Assembly (NCBI GenBank): GCA_018816245.1
Contig: JAHIVW010000003.1
Span: 1-64,000 of the forward strand
DNA: 64,000 nt
Origin: Nanobdellota archaeon
GTDB lineage: Archaea > Aenigmatarchaeota > Aenigmatarchaeia > QMZP01
Reading direction: 5' to 3'
The translations under genes were made by a program, and so were the position numbers. Positions within the stretch are counted from its first letter, which is position 1. The number at the start of each line of letters is the position of its first letter. Below are positions 45,897-55,103 of the stretch, piece after piece. The notes below the pieces were generated by a model that saw only the letters and a program-made list of their open reading frames with translations, made no database searches and was not told the origin of the DNA.

Positions 45897-46019
45897 TTAG
45901 ACAGCAACGAGGCGGGGACCCCGTTGCAATTCGTACAGCGCCTGCAGTTCAATATAGTCATCCTCTTGGTTCCGCAGCATCTTTGGTGTCTGCAACACGA
46001 CCTTTGCTTTTCCGAACAT
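45897..46019 (-). CDS. Unlisted 40-aa small ORF
   Basis: GGAGGTGTGCCCT-ATG; MFGKAKVVLQTPKMLRNQEDDYIELQALYELQRGPRLVAV*; strong SD, 9-10 nt spacing. Confidence 0.5.
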   Translation of the reverse strand: MFGKAKVVLQTPKMLRNQEDDYIELQALYELQRGPRLVAV

Positions 46020-46092
46020 AGGGCACACCTCCAAGAAGACGATCGTTGTGCATTGGCTTTAAGTTAAGCGAGGCAGCGTGCCGGCTGGGCCG

Positions 46093-46456
46093 TTATTCTT
46101 TCTTCTCCTTGACTTCCTTCTTCACCACGACCTCCCGTTTCCCGCCGAGCAGCATGTTGAGGAAGCGGTAGACCATAGAGAGGATTGCATAGAGAATGAA
46201 GAGCCCGACGGCCATGGTTGCGAACCAGATCATGCTCGAGATGGTCACCGGAAGATCCCAGCCAAGAAACCAGTTCGCCCCGATCGGGAACAGTGCTGCA
46301 ACAAGCCCAATCGTGACCACGCGCATGGCGAACTGGAACATCCGGAAGGCAACGAACACGAAGACCCCGAAGACAATGAGGAGGAGAATGGGATTGACAT
46401 TGGAAATGAAGCCGAGTCCGCCAGTGACAATATCAGTCAGGAACTCAAGAACCATA
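46093..46456 (-). CDS. Membrane protein (3-4 TM) with KE-rich tail
   Basis: Hydrophobic ORF MVLEFLTDIVTGGLGFISNVNPILLLIVFGVFVFV...KREVVVKKEVKEKKE. Confidence 0.6.
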
Positions 46457-46519
46457 CCTCCCTTTTGGGGAGGCATCCTTATACTGGTTTTTAAGCTTCT
46501 CGAGCCAATTTCCTTTCAC

Positions 46520-46627
46520 GCCTCCGTAGCTCAATTGGTAGAGCATCTGACTTGTACCTGATCTATGGAGCTTCGGCTGTGACAGCAGGAGATCAGAAGG
46601 TTCTGGGTTCGATTCCCAGCGGGGGCT
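46520..46627 (+). tRNA. tRNA-Thr(TGT) with 35-nt BHB intron (intron 46557..46591)
   Basis: Acceptor GCCTCCG/CGGGGGC, loop CT-TGT-AA after splicing; BHB TCTGA-CTTG-[TAC]-CTG...CAG-CAGG-[AGA]-TCAGA; T-arm CTGGGTTCGATTCCCAG; upstream TATA tttttaag. Confidence 0.95.
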
Positions 46628-46628
46628 T

Positions 46629-47033
46629 ATGAAACAGTTCGGTCCGCACCTCATGATCGATGCATCCAAGTGCAACCAAGAAACGCTGCGCGATCAGGAT
46701 CTCGTCCGCCGTGTCCTCAGAGAACTCCCTGAACAACTTGGCATGACGATCATTTATCCACCAACAGTCGTTGAATGGACCGACAAATGGGCAACGGTTC
46801 CTGGATATTCAGGCTTCGTCATGATCGCCGAAAGCCACATCAGCATCCATACGTTCCCGGACAACGACTACGTCTTCATGGACATTTTTTCGTGCCGCCC
46901 GTTCGATATTGAGACAGCAAAAAAGTACTTACTCGCTGCGTTTGATGCCAAGCAAGCAACAGTCTCCCTCGCCAAACGGGGTCAGGGCTTTGTAAAATCT
47001 CCCCATCAGATCGCTTCTGCAGCAATGCGGTAA
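46629..47033 (+). CDS. speD: S-adenosylmethionine decarboxylase proenzyme
   Basis: 'MKQFGPHLMIDASKCNQE...VMIAESHISIHTFPDNDYVFMDIFSCRPFD' with ESH processing site. Confidence 0.95.
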   Translation: MKQFGPHLMIDASKCNQETLRDQDLVRRVLRELPEQLGMTIIYPPTVVEWTDKWATVPGYSGFVMIAESHISIHTFPDNDYVFMDIFSCRPFDIETAKKYLLAAFDAKQATVSLAKRGQGFVKSPHQIASAAMR

Positions 47034-47632
47034 TGGACGATATCCCTCACCGTTCCCACGGGAACAAGTTCGAATAGGGCGTATGCACCAGCAGGCACAC
47101 TACCAACCAACGTCACTCCGACAGCAACAAGATCGCCTGCAGCATCAAAGAACGCGCCTGCTACCTGGACGGTTGCTGCTGTTGCTTGGGTGTTCTGGAC
47201 AAACCCTTCAAGTACTGCTCCGTTCCGAACCACGACGACAGGAAGCGTCACCATAGAATGTTCGCTTGTCGTTGCCTGAACCGACAACGTCAGCTTTGTC
47301 GGATTCTTGATGTTCGGGAGAAACACACGGAACGGCACCTGCTCACCGGACGCAAGGCGCTCACGCACAGCAGCGCCGGTTGCGTAGGAGATGAGGTCAT
47401 CTGCACCTGTGGCAACAACAAGAACATTGACATCTTCAACAACACGACCGCCGTTGTTCGTGACATAGCCGAGAATCAAACTTCCGCCGTCGAGGGAAAG
47501 TACACGATAGCCATCAACGACAGCAGGGCCCTGGTCTGCAATAACATACGCTGTTGCCGGGAGATGCAGGACGACGAATATTCCAAGAACAATCAATAGA
47601 AACACTCCAGTAGCAATCTGGCGGGCAGCCAT
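47006..47632 (-). CDS. Secreted hypothetical protein
   Basis: N-terminal TM 'IATGVFLLIVLGIFVVLHLPATAYV' and beta-rich body; convergent 28-bp overlap with speD. Confidence 0.6.
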   Translation of the reverse strand: MAARQIATGVFLLIVLGIFVVLHLPATAYVIADQGPAVVDGYRVLSLDGGSLILGYVTNNGGRVVEDVNVLVVATGADDLISYATGAAVRERLASGEQVPFRVFLPNIKNPTKLTLSVQATTSEHSMVTLPVVVVRNGAVLEGFVQNTQATAATVQVAGAFFDAAGDLVAVGVTLVGSVPAGAYALFELVPVGTVRDIVHYRIAAEAI

Positions 47633-47656
47633 ACTCTTCACTTTCTTTCAGGTTAT

Positions 47657-48337
47657 TTAAGCTGGCTTTGCTTGCAGATGCGCCCGCTTTACGAGGTAGG
47701 TCCCTGTCTCCCCGTCCCAGGTTGTTGCTGCGTCATCAATCACCAGCTGTTTCTTGAATACTGGACAATCAAGGACAAGTGATTCGTATTCCCCACCCTC
47801 ACCTGCTGGATGGAAGCGGAACTTTTTGCTCAAGGCAAGCAATGCATCGATTGTTGTCTTGTCAATTGTTTTCCCAAGCCATTCCTTCCCGAGGCCCTCG
47901 CAGGCGACCTTGGTCAGACAGTAGACAAACCCTTCGTCACCAAGTGTGCGGACATACGCTTCTGGGTCCTGCTGCCAGACAGGAGCATAGACAGCGAGCC
48001 CAAGCTTCTTGCAGATCATTGTCACACGATCGTGTTGATATCGTGATGCCAGTGCTCCGGCAGCGACACCATCAATTCCTTTGAGGATTCGAAGTGCCTG
48101 TTCCAAATCCTGTAGTTCGTGCTCTTTCTTCCCAGCAGTTGGGACCACCGTTTGTGGGATGGTCAATGCTTGCGCGAGCAGGTTCGTGAGGTGAATGTTT
48201 GGATGGTGGAACATGTATGAATCAGGATTCTTCGGCGCGAAGCTGATCAAGCGAACAACATCATGGCCGTCCTGAAGCGCTCGATGTACAACGTACGTGC
48301 TGTCCTTTCCGCCGGAAAAGAGTGCTGCAAGCTTCAT
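47657..48337 (-). CDS. dph6: Diphthine--ammonia ligase (ATP-pyrophosphatase)
   Basis: 'AALFSGGKDSTYVVHRAL', 'LKGIDGVAAGALASRYQHDRVTMICKKLGLAVYAPVW', 'GEGGEYESLVLDCPVF'. Confidence 0.93.
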   Translation of the reverse strand: MKLAALFSGGKDSTYVVHRALQDGHDVVRLISFAPKNPDSYMFHHPNIHLTNLLAQALTIPQTVVPTAGKKEHELQDLEQALRILKGIDGVAAGALASRYQHDRVTMICKKLGLAVYAPVWQQDPEAYVRTLGDEGFVYCLTKVACEGLGKEWLGKTIDKTTIDALLALSKKFRFHPAGEGGEYESLVLDCPVFKKQLVIDDAATTWDGETGTYLVKRAHLQAKPA

Positions 48338-48365
48338 GCATTCCCATGTGCAGGGAGCTTAAAAA

Positions 48366-49415
48366 CTAGCGCTTGCGCCGCTTTGTTGGTTTCCGCTTCA
48401 CAACCCGCTTGCTCACATATCGTTTCCGGACTGGCCGTCTTTTCGTCAACCGTTTTCGCATCTTCTTCTGAACAGGCTTTCGGTGTGGTTTCCTTCGTGC
48501 CACCCACGTCTTTCTGACTCGTTTTCTTCGGATTGCCTTCTTCACTGCTTTCTTTCGGACAACCTTCTTCCGTTTGTGTACCTTCTTTTCGACCTGTGCG
48601 TCAAGGCACACCTTCCACTGCCGCGGTCCATATGGCAGCACCTTTCTAACTGTTACAGCAACAAGCTTGTAGCCTGCCTTCTTGCAGGCATCCTTGAGTG
48701 TTCGCTTTGCGCCAGCGAAGGACGTGCTTTCCCGTTCAACGGTGTAAAAATGAACCCATCCTCGGTGTCTCAAGGAACGGATTGCATCCTCAAGGAACAG
48801 ATGACCTTCCTTCGGGAGCGGCATAATAACCCGATGGTACTTACCATGATGTTTCTGTTCCGCAAGAACGTGTTTCGCATCACCGAGAATCGGTGTTACT
48901 TGCTTGTCGACTTTGTTGAGCATGGCGTTCTGGCAGAGGTAGTAGAACCCATGCGGATTGATTTCAACAGCAACGATTTTCACCTTCGGTTGTTTTTTTG
49001 CAATAGCAATTGCGTACGGACCGACTCCAGCAAACAAGAGCAGGACCTGTTCTTTCTTCTTCACAGCACTGGCAACCCGTTGCCGCTCCTCTCCTTCCCG
49101 AGGAGAAAAGTACACGGTTGCGACATCCATAAACAAACGGTAGCCGTATTCAATGTGCGTTGTTTCCGTTGTGCCGCCGTAAATCACTTCAAAGGTCCGG
49201 AGCCGGTGCGGGCCGCTTCGTTCCCCTGTTTTCACCAGAATGGTTTGCAATCGCGGGTGGGTTTCGAGAATGGTTTTCACAATCCATTTGCTCCAGCGCA
49301 GCAACTCAGAGGGAATATCCAGAATGGCGATGTCCCCGATGATGTCAAAACTTTTCGGTAGGTTGGCGAGCTGGTTGGGGGGAATCTTTCCTATAAGCGC
49401 CTCGCGAAGGTTCAT
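48366..49415 (-). CDS. trm5: tRNA (guanine37-N1)-methyltransferase (Trm5) with about 80-aa Lys/Arg-rich C-terminal tail
   Basis: 'FDIIGDIAILDIP', 'GYRLFMDVATVYFSPREGEER', 'LLLFAGVGPYAIAIAK', 'VAVEINPHGFYYL', 'VIMPLPKEGHLFLEDA'; KR-rich tail. Confidence 0.9.
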   Translation of the reverse strand: MNLREALIGKIPPNQLANLPKSFDIIGDIAILDIPSELLRWSKWIVKTILETHPRLQTILVKTGERSGPHRLRTFEVIYGGTTETTHIEYGYRLFMDVATVYFSPREGEERQRVASAVKKKEQVLLLFAGVGPYAIAIAKKQPKVKIVAVEINPHGFYYLCQNAMLNKVDKQVTPILGDAKHVLAEQKHHGKYHRVIMPLPKEGHLFLEDAIRSLRHRGWVHFYTVERESTSFAGAKRTLKDACKKAGYKLVAVTVRKVLPYGPRQWKVCLDAQVEKKVHKRKKVVRKKAVKKAIRRKRVRKTWVARRKPHRKPVQKKMRKRLTKRRPVRKRYVSKRVVKRKPTKRRKR

Positions 49416-50005
49416 TCTATCTCCTTTTTGGTGTCAGGAGCATAAAACAGTTGCGACGGTTTCCTGAGGGGGATCACTGCAACATCCCGATACACCGCCC
49501 CACCTGGACGCAGCTTACTTTCTTTTAGTTTGATCTCGGTCACGCCGAAGAAGCCAAGCGACGATTTCTTTGCACGAATCGCATCAAGGAGTGCCTCCTT
49601 CCCTCGCGGGCCGAATACCCGGCCAATGGTCAGATGGGGAACAGGGGGCAATCCTGTTTCTGTTTTGATCGGCAGTGTCGTGTTGCATGCCTTCATCAAA
49701 GCTGCGATTTCCTCCTTTCCTTGAGTCGGGCCAATCCAGATCACATGGATAAACCGATCGTTCCCAAAGAACCCGAACTGGTCCAAATCAGCCGTGAACG
49801 GCGGCCGTGCCGCGATTTCCTGAAGCTTCTGCTGCAATGACGGAACAGCAGCTTCAGCGATTTCACCGAGAAACGTGAGAGTGAAATGGAGGTTCTCTGG
49901 AGCAACCCACCGGACTTGGGCGTTTGTCTTCTGGAACTCGACGATGACGTTTGAGATTGCTTCCCGGAGGGGCTGAGGAAGATCGATCGCGACGAAGAGC
50001 CTCAT
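49412..50005 (-). CDS. thpR: RNA 2',3'-cyclic phosphodiesterase (2H family)
   Basis: 'MRLFVAIDLPQPLREAI', HFTLTF and HLTIGR (two HxTx motifs). Confidence 0.93.
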   Translation of the reverse strand: MRLFVAIDLPQPLREAISNVIVEFQKTNAQVRWVAPENLHFTLTFLGEIAEAAVPSLQQKLQEIAARPPFTADLDQFGFFGNDRFIHVIWIGPTQGKEEIAALMKACNTTLPIKTETGLPPVPHLTIGRVFGPRGKEALLDAIRAKKSSLGFFGVTEIKLKESKLRPGGAVYRDVAVIPLRKPSQLFYAPDTKKEIE

Positions 50006-50035
50006 AAAGAAGAATTGATTCAAGGGTTAAAATAT

Positions 50036-50197
50036 CTTCACATGAAACTTCACACGACCTTCACAAGAAGAAATAGGAAACGACCTTTTAATGGAAACCT
50101 TCATCACAGCTTCACCGAAACCCTTTCTTCATATAAAAATCACAGCTTTATTCACAGAACCTTCATAACAGCGTTTTTTCTTCACACCATCTTCACA
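50036..50197 (+). repeat. Array of short direct repeats TTCA(C/T)
   Basis: TTCAY at 50037, 50049, 50060, 50100, 50111, 50128, 50151, 50162, 50181, 50192; all on one strand; recurrent 11-12 bp spacing. Confidence 0.75.
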
Positions 50198-50234
50198 TAT
50201 TTAAATCTAGAACACACCTTCTCCTAGGACCACT

Positions 50235-51290
50235 ATGAACGAAAACCGCTTCTCCCTTTTTAATTGGTCACAAAACCCTTTTACCTTCACTATTTTCCCG
50301 AAATTATTCGTGAACCACGAAAAAGAGTTCGGTGCTCTGTTCAACTCTCTCAATGGCGGTGATAAGTTTTCTATCCTTTTTGGTCCGACAGGATCAGGAA
50401 AGACAACCATGCTTCGTTCGCTCCAAGAACGGTTCGACGGCCACCGCGATGTCCTCTACTTGGCGAAACCACCGAACACCCCTGAAGATTGGGTAACGGT
50501 CTTCCGGCGCATTATCCAAGGTCGGCTTTCCTTCCTCTCCCGGAAACAAATTGATTTATATTCCCTTACCGACGCATTGAACCAGAAACTCAAAACAAAG
50601 CGGCTTCTCCTGTTCGTTGATGAAGCACATGAAGCAACACGCGAAAGTCTTGAATGGCTCCGCGTGATTGTCGACCAGGTTGCCAACCTGTACATTGTCA
50701 TGGCAGCGCTTCCAACCTTTGAGCGGACCCTCAAAGAAAACCTTGAAACCTTCCTGAAACGAATCAACACAAAAGTCGAGCTCGGCAGCCTGAACCGTTC
50801 TGAAACGCGCGAACTCATCAAGCGGAGAATCGAACGAGTTGGTGGATCGGACATCAACCCGTTTACCAGCGAAGCAATCGAGTGCGTGTTCCAGCAAACC
50901 GGCGGCTTCCCCCGGGAAGTCCTTCGCATCTGCAATGATGTTGCAACCCAGGCGCTTGACAAACAACTCACCACTATTCATATTGATTTCTTCAAGGATG
51001 TTTCTGAACCCAAAGAACCAGAACGCATCACTCCAGAAACCCTTGAGGAATTACCGGAACGGCAGCGGAAGCTTCTGGAAGTGCTCGCCCAAAAAGGAAC
51101 TGCATCCCCAGCCCAGATTGTAAAAGCCCTCGCCGCAGAAGGCTACAAGAATCGGGACAATGCTGTTCGGTCAATCAACAACCTCCTGAAGCGCCTGATG
51201 ACGCAAGGATTTGTCGAGCGCCAGAAACGAGGGAAGACGTACAAATACCAGGTTTCTCCGAAGTATCAAAGCATGTTAGTAACAGCTTAA
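50235..51290 (+). CDS. AAA+ ATPase with C-terminal winged helix (ExeA/Orc1-Cdc6-like)
   Basis: 'ILFGPTGSGKTTMLRSL', 'RLLLFVDEAHEA', C-term 'LLEVLAQKGTASPAQIVKALAAEGYKNRDNAVRSINNLLKRLMTQGFVERQKRGKTYKYQVS' wHTH. Confidence 0.85.
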   Translation: MNENRFSLFNWSQNPFTFTIFPKLFVNHEKEFGALFNSLNGGDKFSILFGPTGSGKTTMLRSLQERFDGHRDVLYLAKPPNTPEDWVTVFRRIIQGRLSFLSRKQIDLYSLTDALNQKLKTKRLLLFVDEAHEATRESLEWLRVIVDQVANLYIVMAALPTFERTLKENLETFLKRINTKVELGSLNRSETRELIKRRIERVGGSDINPFTSEAIECVFQQTGGFPREVLRICNDVATQALDKQLTTIHIDFFKDVSEPKEPERITPETLEELPERQRKLLEVLAQKGTASPAQIVKALAAEGYKNRDNAVRSINNLLKRLMTQGFVERQKRGKTYKYQVSPKYQSMLVTA

Positions 51291-51958
51291 CGAAACAGCG
51301 CTTCAAATTCAAGACCAGTTTCTTCCTTAATTCCATTCAGCAGATACCAGAAAATCAGCCCAAGGACAGCAATCATTGGGAGAGCGATCACCGGAAAACT
51401 CAATGCAGTCATGTACCCAAGTTCATTGTTGAATGCAACTGTTCCTGGCGGGCTTACAACAATAATTTTTGCAAGCATGTAGTTCAGTGCTGCAGACAAG
51501 AAGAAGGATGCACCAAAGAAATATGAGGCGTGTGAGAACCGGCGATCAAATGCGTCCCGTGTTCCTTGGTGGTGAAGTGCTGCAGTGATCTTCTCCATGG
51601 CCAATACCTTCTCAAAGAGTTTCCGGACAATAGAAAACCGCGTTTTCTCAGAAATAATAATGATCAGGCCGATCGTCAATGGAACTCCTGCTTCTTTAAT
51701 TGCAACAAGTTCAGGATCGAGATGCAGGATGCCGATACTGCCAGTCAATCCCACCCCAATGATGCCAATAATCGAGAGCAGGTTCACGTTCCCTGCAGCT
51801 GCCAGATCATAGATACCGTAGCCAATGGGGAAGGCGATCGCAAGAAGCAATCCGTACAGCGGCCCAAGATATGTTGGTCCGCTGAAGCGGAGGAGGATAA
51901 TCACGGGAATGACAATGTTGATAAGGAGACTGATCAAAACCGCTTTTCCTTCTGCCAT
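51287..51958 (-). CDS. VC0807-like polytopic membrane protein
   Basis: 5-6 TM, 'RFSHASYFFGASFFLSAALNYMLAK'. Confidence 0.6.
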   Translation of the reverse strand: MAEGKAVLISLLINIVIPVIILLRFSGPTYLGPLYGLLLAIAFPIGYGIYDLAAAGNVNLLSIIGIIGVGLTGSIGILHLDPELVAIKEAGVPLTIGLIIIISEKTRFSIVRKLFEKVLAMEKITAALHHQGTRDAFDRRFSHASYFFGASFFLSAALNYMLAKIIVVSPPGTVAFNNELGYMTALSFPVIALPMIAVLGLIFWYLLNGIKEETGLEFEALFR

Positions 51959-52007
51959 ATGCTTGCCTAGATTTCTCGTTAATAAATCAGCAATTGTATC
52001 AGAACAC

Positions 52008-52718
52008 ATGAAGCTGCTGGTGGCACTGATACTTGTGGCACTGGTTGCAGGCTGCACGCAGGGAGGTGGAACCGTGAGCGAGCAAGTACAGTTTCAGACA
52101 CTCGATGGTTTCGAGATCCATGGTACCTTTTATGCAAATCCCGAAAAACCAGGACTCATCCTCTTGCCTATGCTCGGAGAGACCCAGTCGAGTTGGAACC
52201 AGTTCGTTCCCTACCTCACGAACGATTTTCAGGTGCTCGTGATCGATCTGCGCGGTCATGGAAAGAGCACCAAGCAGAACGGCCAGGGAAAGAGCTGGAA
52301 CCTCTTTCTGGAAAACGATTTTAAGAACATGGTATTCGATGTCGCAGCTGCAAAACAATTCCTCCAGCAGCGCGGCGTGACCTCCATAGGTATCATGGGA
52401 GCGAGCATTGGCGCGAATGTCGCCTTGAACGAGGTTACTAATGTCGATGCTCTTGTTCTTCTGTCACCGGGTCTGGACTACAAAGGTGTAAAGACGCTCG
52501 AGGCAGTGAAGCTGTATACCAAACCACTTCTGATCATTGCCAGTGAGGACGATCCTTCCTCCGCAGCGGCGTCGCGGCAACTCTACAACGCTTCACCACT
52601 TTCCCCTGAACAGAAGGAGCTCGTGGTCATGCAGGCAGCCGGGCACGGGACAGCCATGCTGTTCAAGGAGACGACGAATCAGGTGATCCTGAGCTGGCTG
52701 AAGAATGAGTTCGGTTGA
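52008..52718 (+). CDS. Alpha/beta hydrolase, predicted lipoprotein
   Basis: '[13 protein letters not shown]' lipobox; '[14 protein letters not shown]', '[14 protein letters not shown]', 'AAGHGTAML'. Confidence 0.87.
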   Translation: MKLLVALILVALVAGCTQGGGTVSEQVQFQTLDGFEIHGTFYANPEKPGLILLPMLGETQSSWNQFVPYLTNDFQVLVIDLRGHGKSTKQNGQGKSWNLFLENDFKNMVFDVAAAKQFLQQRGVTSIGIMGASIGANVALNEVTNVDALVLLSPGLDYKGVKTLEAVKLYTKPLLIIASEDDPSSAAASRQLYNASPLSPEQKELVVMQAAGHGTAMLFKETTNQVILSWLKNEFG

Positions 52719-52852
52719 TTTTTCTCTTCTCCCAGGTTGTTCTTGTTCTCAACCGCAGGTACTTCTGGTCTCCAGAAAAGCAGGACATGCTTGCGGCCCA
52801 ATCGGCCCTTCCCCACCGGGAACCTTTAAAAAAGTCAGGAGTTAAGACAAGC

Positions 52853-55066
52853 ATGTCACAAATGCGCACCGTCGTTGTTATGGATAGCCCTACAGCATTC
52901 CGGGTTGAGGATCTGCCTGGTGTCGGAGAGAAGATTGCCGAGAAACTCAGGGCCGCAGGCTATATTGATGTTATGGCACTCGCTGCAGCAAGTGCTGGCG
53001 AGCTCATGGAAGCGACCTCCATTGGTGAGGAGACCGCGAACAAGATTATCAACGCCTGTCGCAGGAAATTGAACATGGGATTCGAACCAGCGACTGCTGC
53101 CATGGAACGGCGGTTGCAGATCGGCAAGATTACGACTGGTTCAAAGAAACTGGACGAACTTCTTGGTGGTGGTGTCGAGACGCAGGCGATCACTGAGGCG
53201 CATGGGGCCTTCGGATGCCTTACCGGTGATACCAAGATCACCCTTTCAAACGGACAAATGGTTCCTATTGGCTCGCTTGCACGAGGCTACCAAGCTGGAG
53301 TTCATCCGTTTTCACTTTCTCTTCTCAGCATGTCCGGAAACGCGCTTATTCGTGCACGTACTTCAAATCTTCACGTTTACGATTGTCCGGAGGTCCTAAA
53401 GGTCACACTTGGAAATGGGATGAACGTTTCCGTTACTCCCAATCACCCACTAATGACCCCGGGCGGTTGGAAGGAGGCAGGGGCTCTCACATCCAAAGAC
53501 ACTATCAAAATCGTTCGTGACGATAATTTCTCTGAGAAGCAGGTTATTCTGAATACGAACGTTTCTGTGAGTAAATATGCTCCGAACACAGAGCGGTTTA
53601 TTCTTCCTAAAAAACTTTCCTCTGAGCTTGCTGAGATTCTCGCCTATGTCCTCGGAGAGGGATGGAACGAACGCTGGAGGCCCCACTTACGCGTTTCCCG
53701 CATTTGTTTCACAAATACGAACAAGAAAATGCTTGATAAGTTTGCCGAGAATGTAAATACAGTCTTCAAAAAAGATGTGAACATCCGCTATCGACGAGAA
53801 AATATTACAGCATATTCAATTGATTCCGTCTGTATTGGCGAATTTTTTGAGCAGTTCCAAGGACTTTATCATCATGCAAAAGAGAAATATGTTCCTGCTC
53901 AGATATTCAGTTCACCCAAAGACGTTGTTACACGATTCCTTGCGGCATTCTATGACTGTGAGGGACACGTGAAGCATGATATTGAGAAAAAACGCGACAA
54001 AATGGTGTCATGGAAACTGAAGGACGGAACAGAGCAATCGAAAGCCTATTCAGTGGCAAGCTTTGGTCGGGATATTGACCTCAGAAGCGCCAGCAGGAAA
54101 CTTCTTAACGGTATTCAGATTCTCCTCACAAAACTTGGCATTGACACTTGGATTAACGAGGATGTGAGGACACTTGATAGGAAGACTTTTACTGGTTACA
54201 AACTCCATGTCACCGGTAAATACAATATCCAGAAATTTTACGAAGAAGTTGGTATTCATACAATTCGACTTCGTGATAAAATCGAAGCCTGCCTTGAAAG
54301 CTACAGGCGATCTGTCAGAAAACGGACTTCCGACTTCCTTGGTGTTCGTGACATTCGGCGCATAGCGACACCTGACGGCAAAGTCTATGATCTTGAAGTC
54401 CCACAATTCCATAATTTCCTTGCAGATAATATCCTCTCTCATAATTCAGGCAAATCCCAGATCGCACATCAACTAGCTGTTACAGTTCAGTTACCGAAAG
54501 AACGTGGAGGCCTAGATGGGAATGCAATCCTGATAGATACAGAACAAACTTTCAGGCCCGAGCGAATAGTCGACATGGCGAAGGCACTGGACCTTGATTC
54601 TGACCAGGCACTCGAGCGGATCTTCATGGCACGTGCGTACAATTCTGATCACCAGATGTTACTTGTTGAGAAGGCAGAGGAGCTGATCAAGGAGAACAAT
54701 GTGAAGATAATTATCGTCGACTCGTTGACCGCGGCGTTCCGGAGCGATTACACCGGGCGGGGAACCCTTGCCAACCGGCAGCAAAAACTGAATCGACATT
54801 TACACAAGCTGCAGCGGCTGGCGGATGTGTACAACGTTGCGATCTATGTCACCAATCAAGTCATGAGCAGGCCTGATATTCTCTTTGGCGATCCCACAGC
54901 CCCGATTGGCGGGCATATTGTTGGCCATCAGGCAACCTATCGGCTCTACCTTCGGAAAAGCAAAGGCGAGAAGCGGGTTGCGAAGATGATCGACTCGCCG
55001 AACCTGCCGGAGGCGGAGTGTGTGTTCGGCGTCGGGCTGGCCGGGATCAGGGATATGGACGAGTGA
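52853..55066 (+). CDS. radA: DNA repair/recombination protein RadA interrupted by an intein
   Basis: '[30 protein letters not shown]', '[41 protein letters not shown]', '[33 protein letters not shown]'. Confidence 0.97.
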   Translation: MSQMRTVVVMDSPTAFRVEDLPGVGEKIAEKLRAAGYIDVMALAAASAGELMEATSIGEETANKIINACRRKLNMGFEPATAAMERRLQIGKITTGSKKLDELLGGGVETQAITEAHGAFGCLTGDTKITLSNGQMVPIGSLARGYQAGVHPFSLSLLSMSGNALIRARTSNLHVYDCPEVLKVTLGNGMNVSVTPNHPLMTPGGWKEAGALTSKDTIKIVRDDNFSEKQVILNTNVSVSKYAPNTERFILPKKLSSELAEILAYVLGEGWNERWRPHLRVSRICFTNTNKKMLDKFAENVNTVFKKDVNIRYRRENITAYSIDSVCIGEFFEQFQGLYHHAKEKYVPAQIFSSPKDVVTRFLAAFYDCEGHVKHDIEKKRDKMVSWKLKDGTEQSKAYSVASFGRDIDLRSASRKLLNGIQILLTKLGIDTWINEDVRTLDRKTFTGYKLHVTGKYNIQKFYEEVGIHTIRLRDKIEACLESYRRSVRKRTSDFLGVRDIRRIATPDGKVYDLEVPQFHNFLADNILSHNSGKSQIAHQLAVTVQLPKERGGLDGNAILIDTEQTFRPERIVDMAKALDLDSDQALERIFMARAYNSDHQMLLVEKAEELIKENNVKIIIVDSLTAAFRSDYTGRGTLANRQQKLNRHLHKLQRLADVYNVAIYVTNQVMSRPDILFGDPTAPIGGHIVGHQATYRLYLRKSKGEKRVAKMIDSPNLPEAECVFGVGLAGIRDMDE
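53216..54445 (+). mobile_element. Intein (410 aa) with LAGLIDADG endonuclease in RadA Walker A
   Basis: [21 protein letters not shown] ... [25 protein letters not shown] motifs LAYVLGEGW and LAAFYDCEG. Confidence 0.95.
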
Positions 55067-55080
55067 GCGAACCTTTATAA

Positions 55081-55098
55081 ACTATAGTTCTCTATAGT
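55081..55098. promoter_or_regulatory. Inverted-repeat operator ACTATAG-TTCT-CTATAGT of RelBE-like TA operon
   Basis: Perfect 7-bp arms between TATA (cctttataa) and the antitoxin ATG at 55104. Confidence 0.65.
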
Positions 55099-55103
55099 AC
55101 ACT

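Noticed and set aside
50036-50197. CRISPR array
   Set aside because: Repeat units are only 5-7 bp, spacers irregular and about 6-40 bp; no cas genes.
50015-50227. 70-aa ORF in the repeat region
   Set aside because: Composition is driven by the TTCAC repeats (His/Thr/Phe-rich), no start signal; treated as non-coding.
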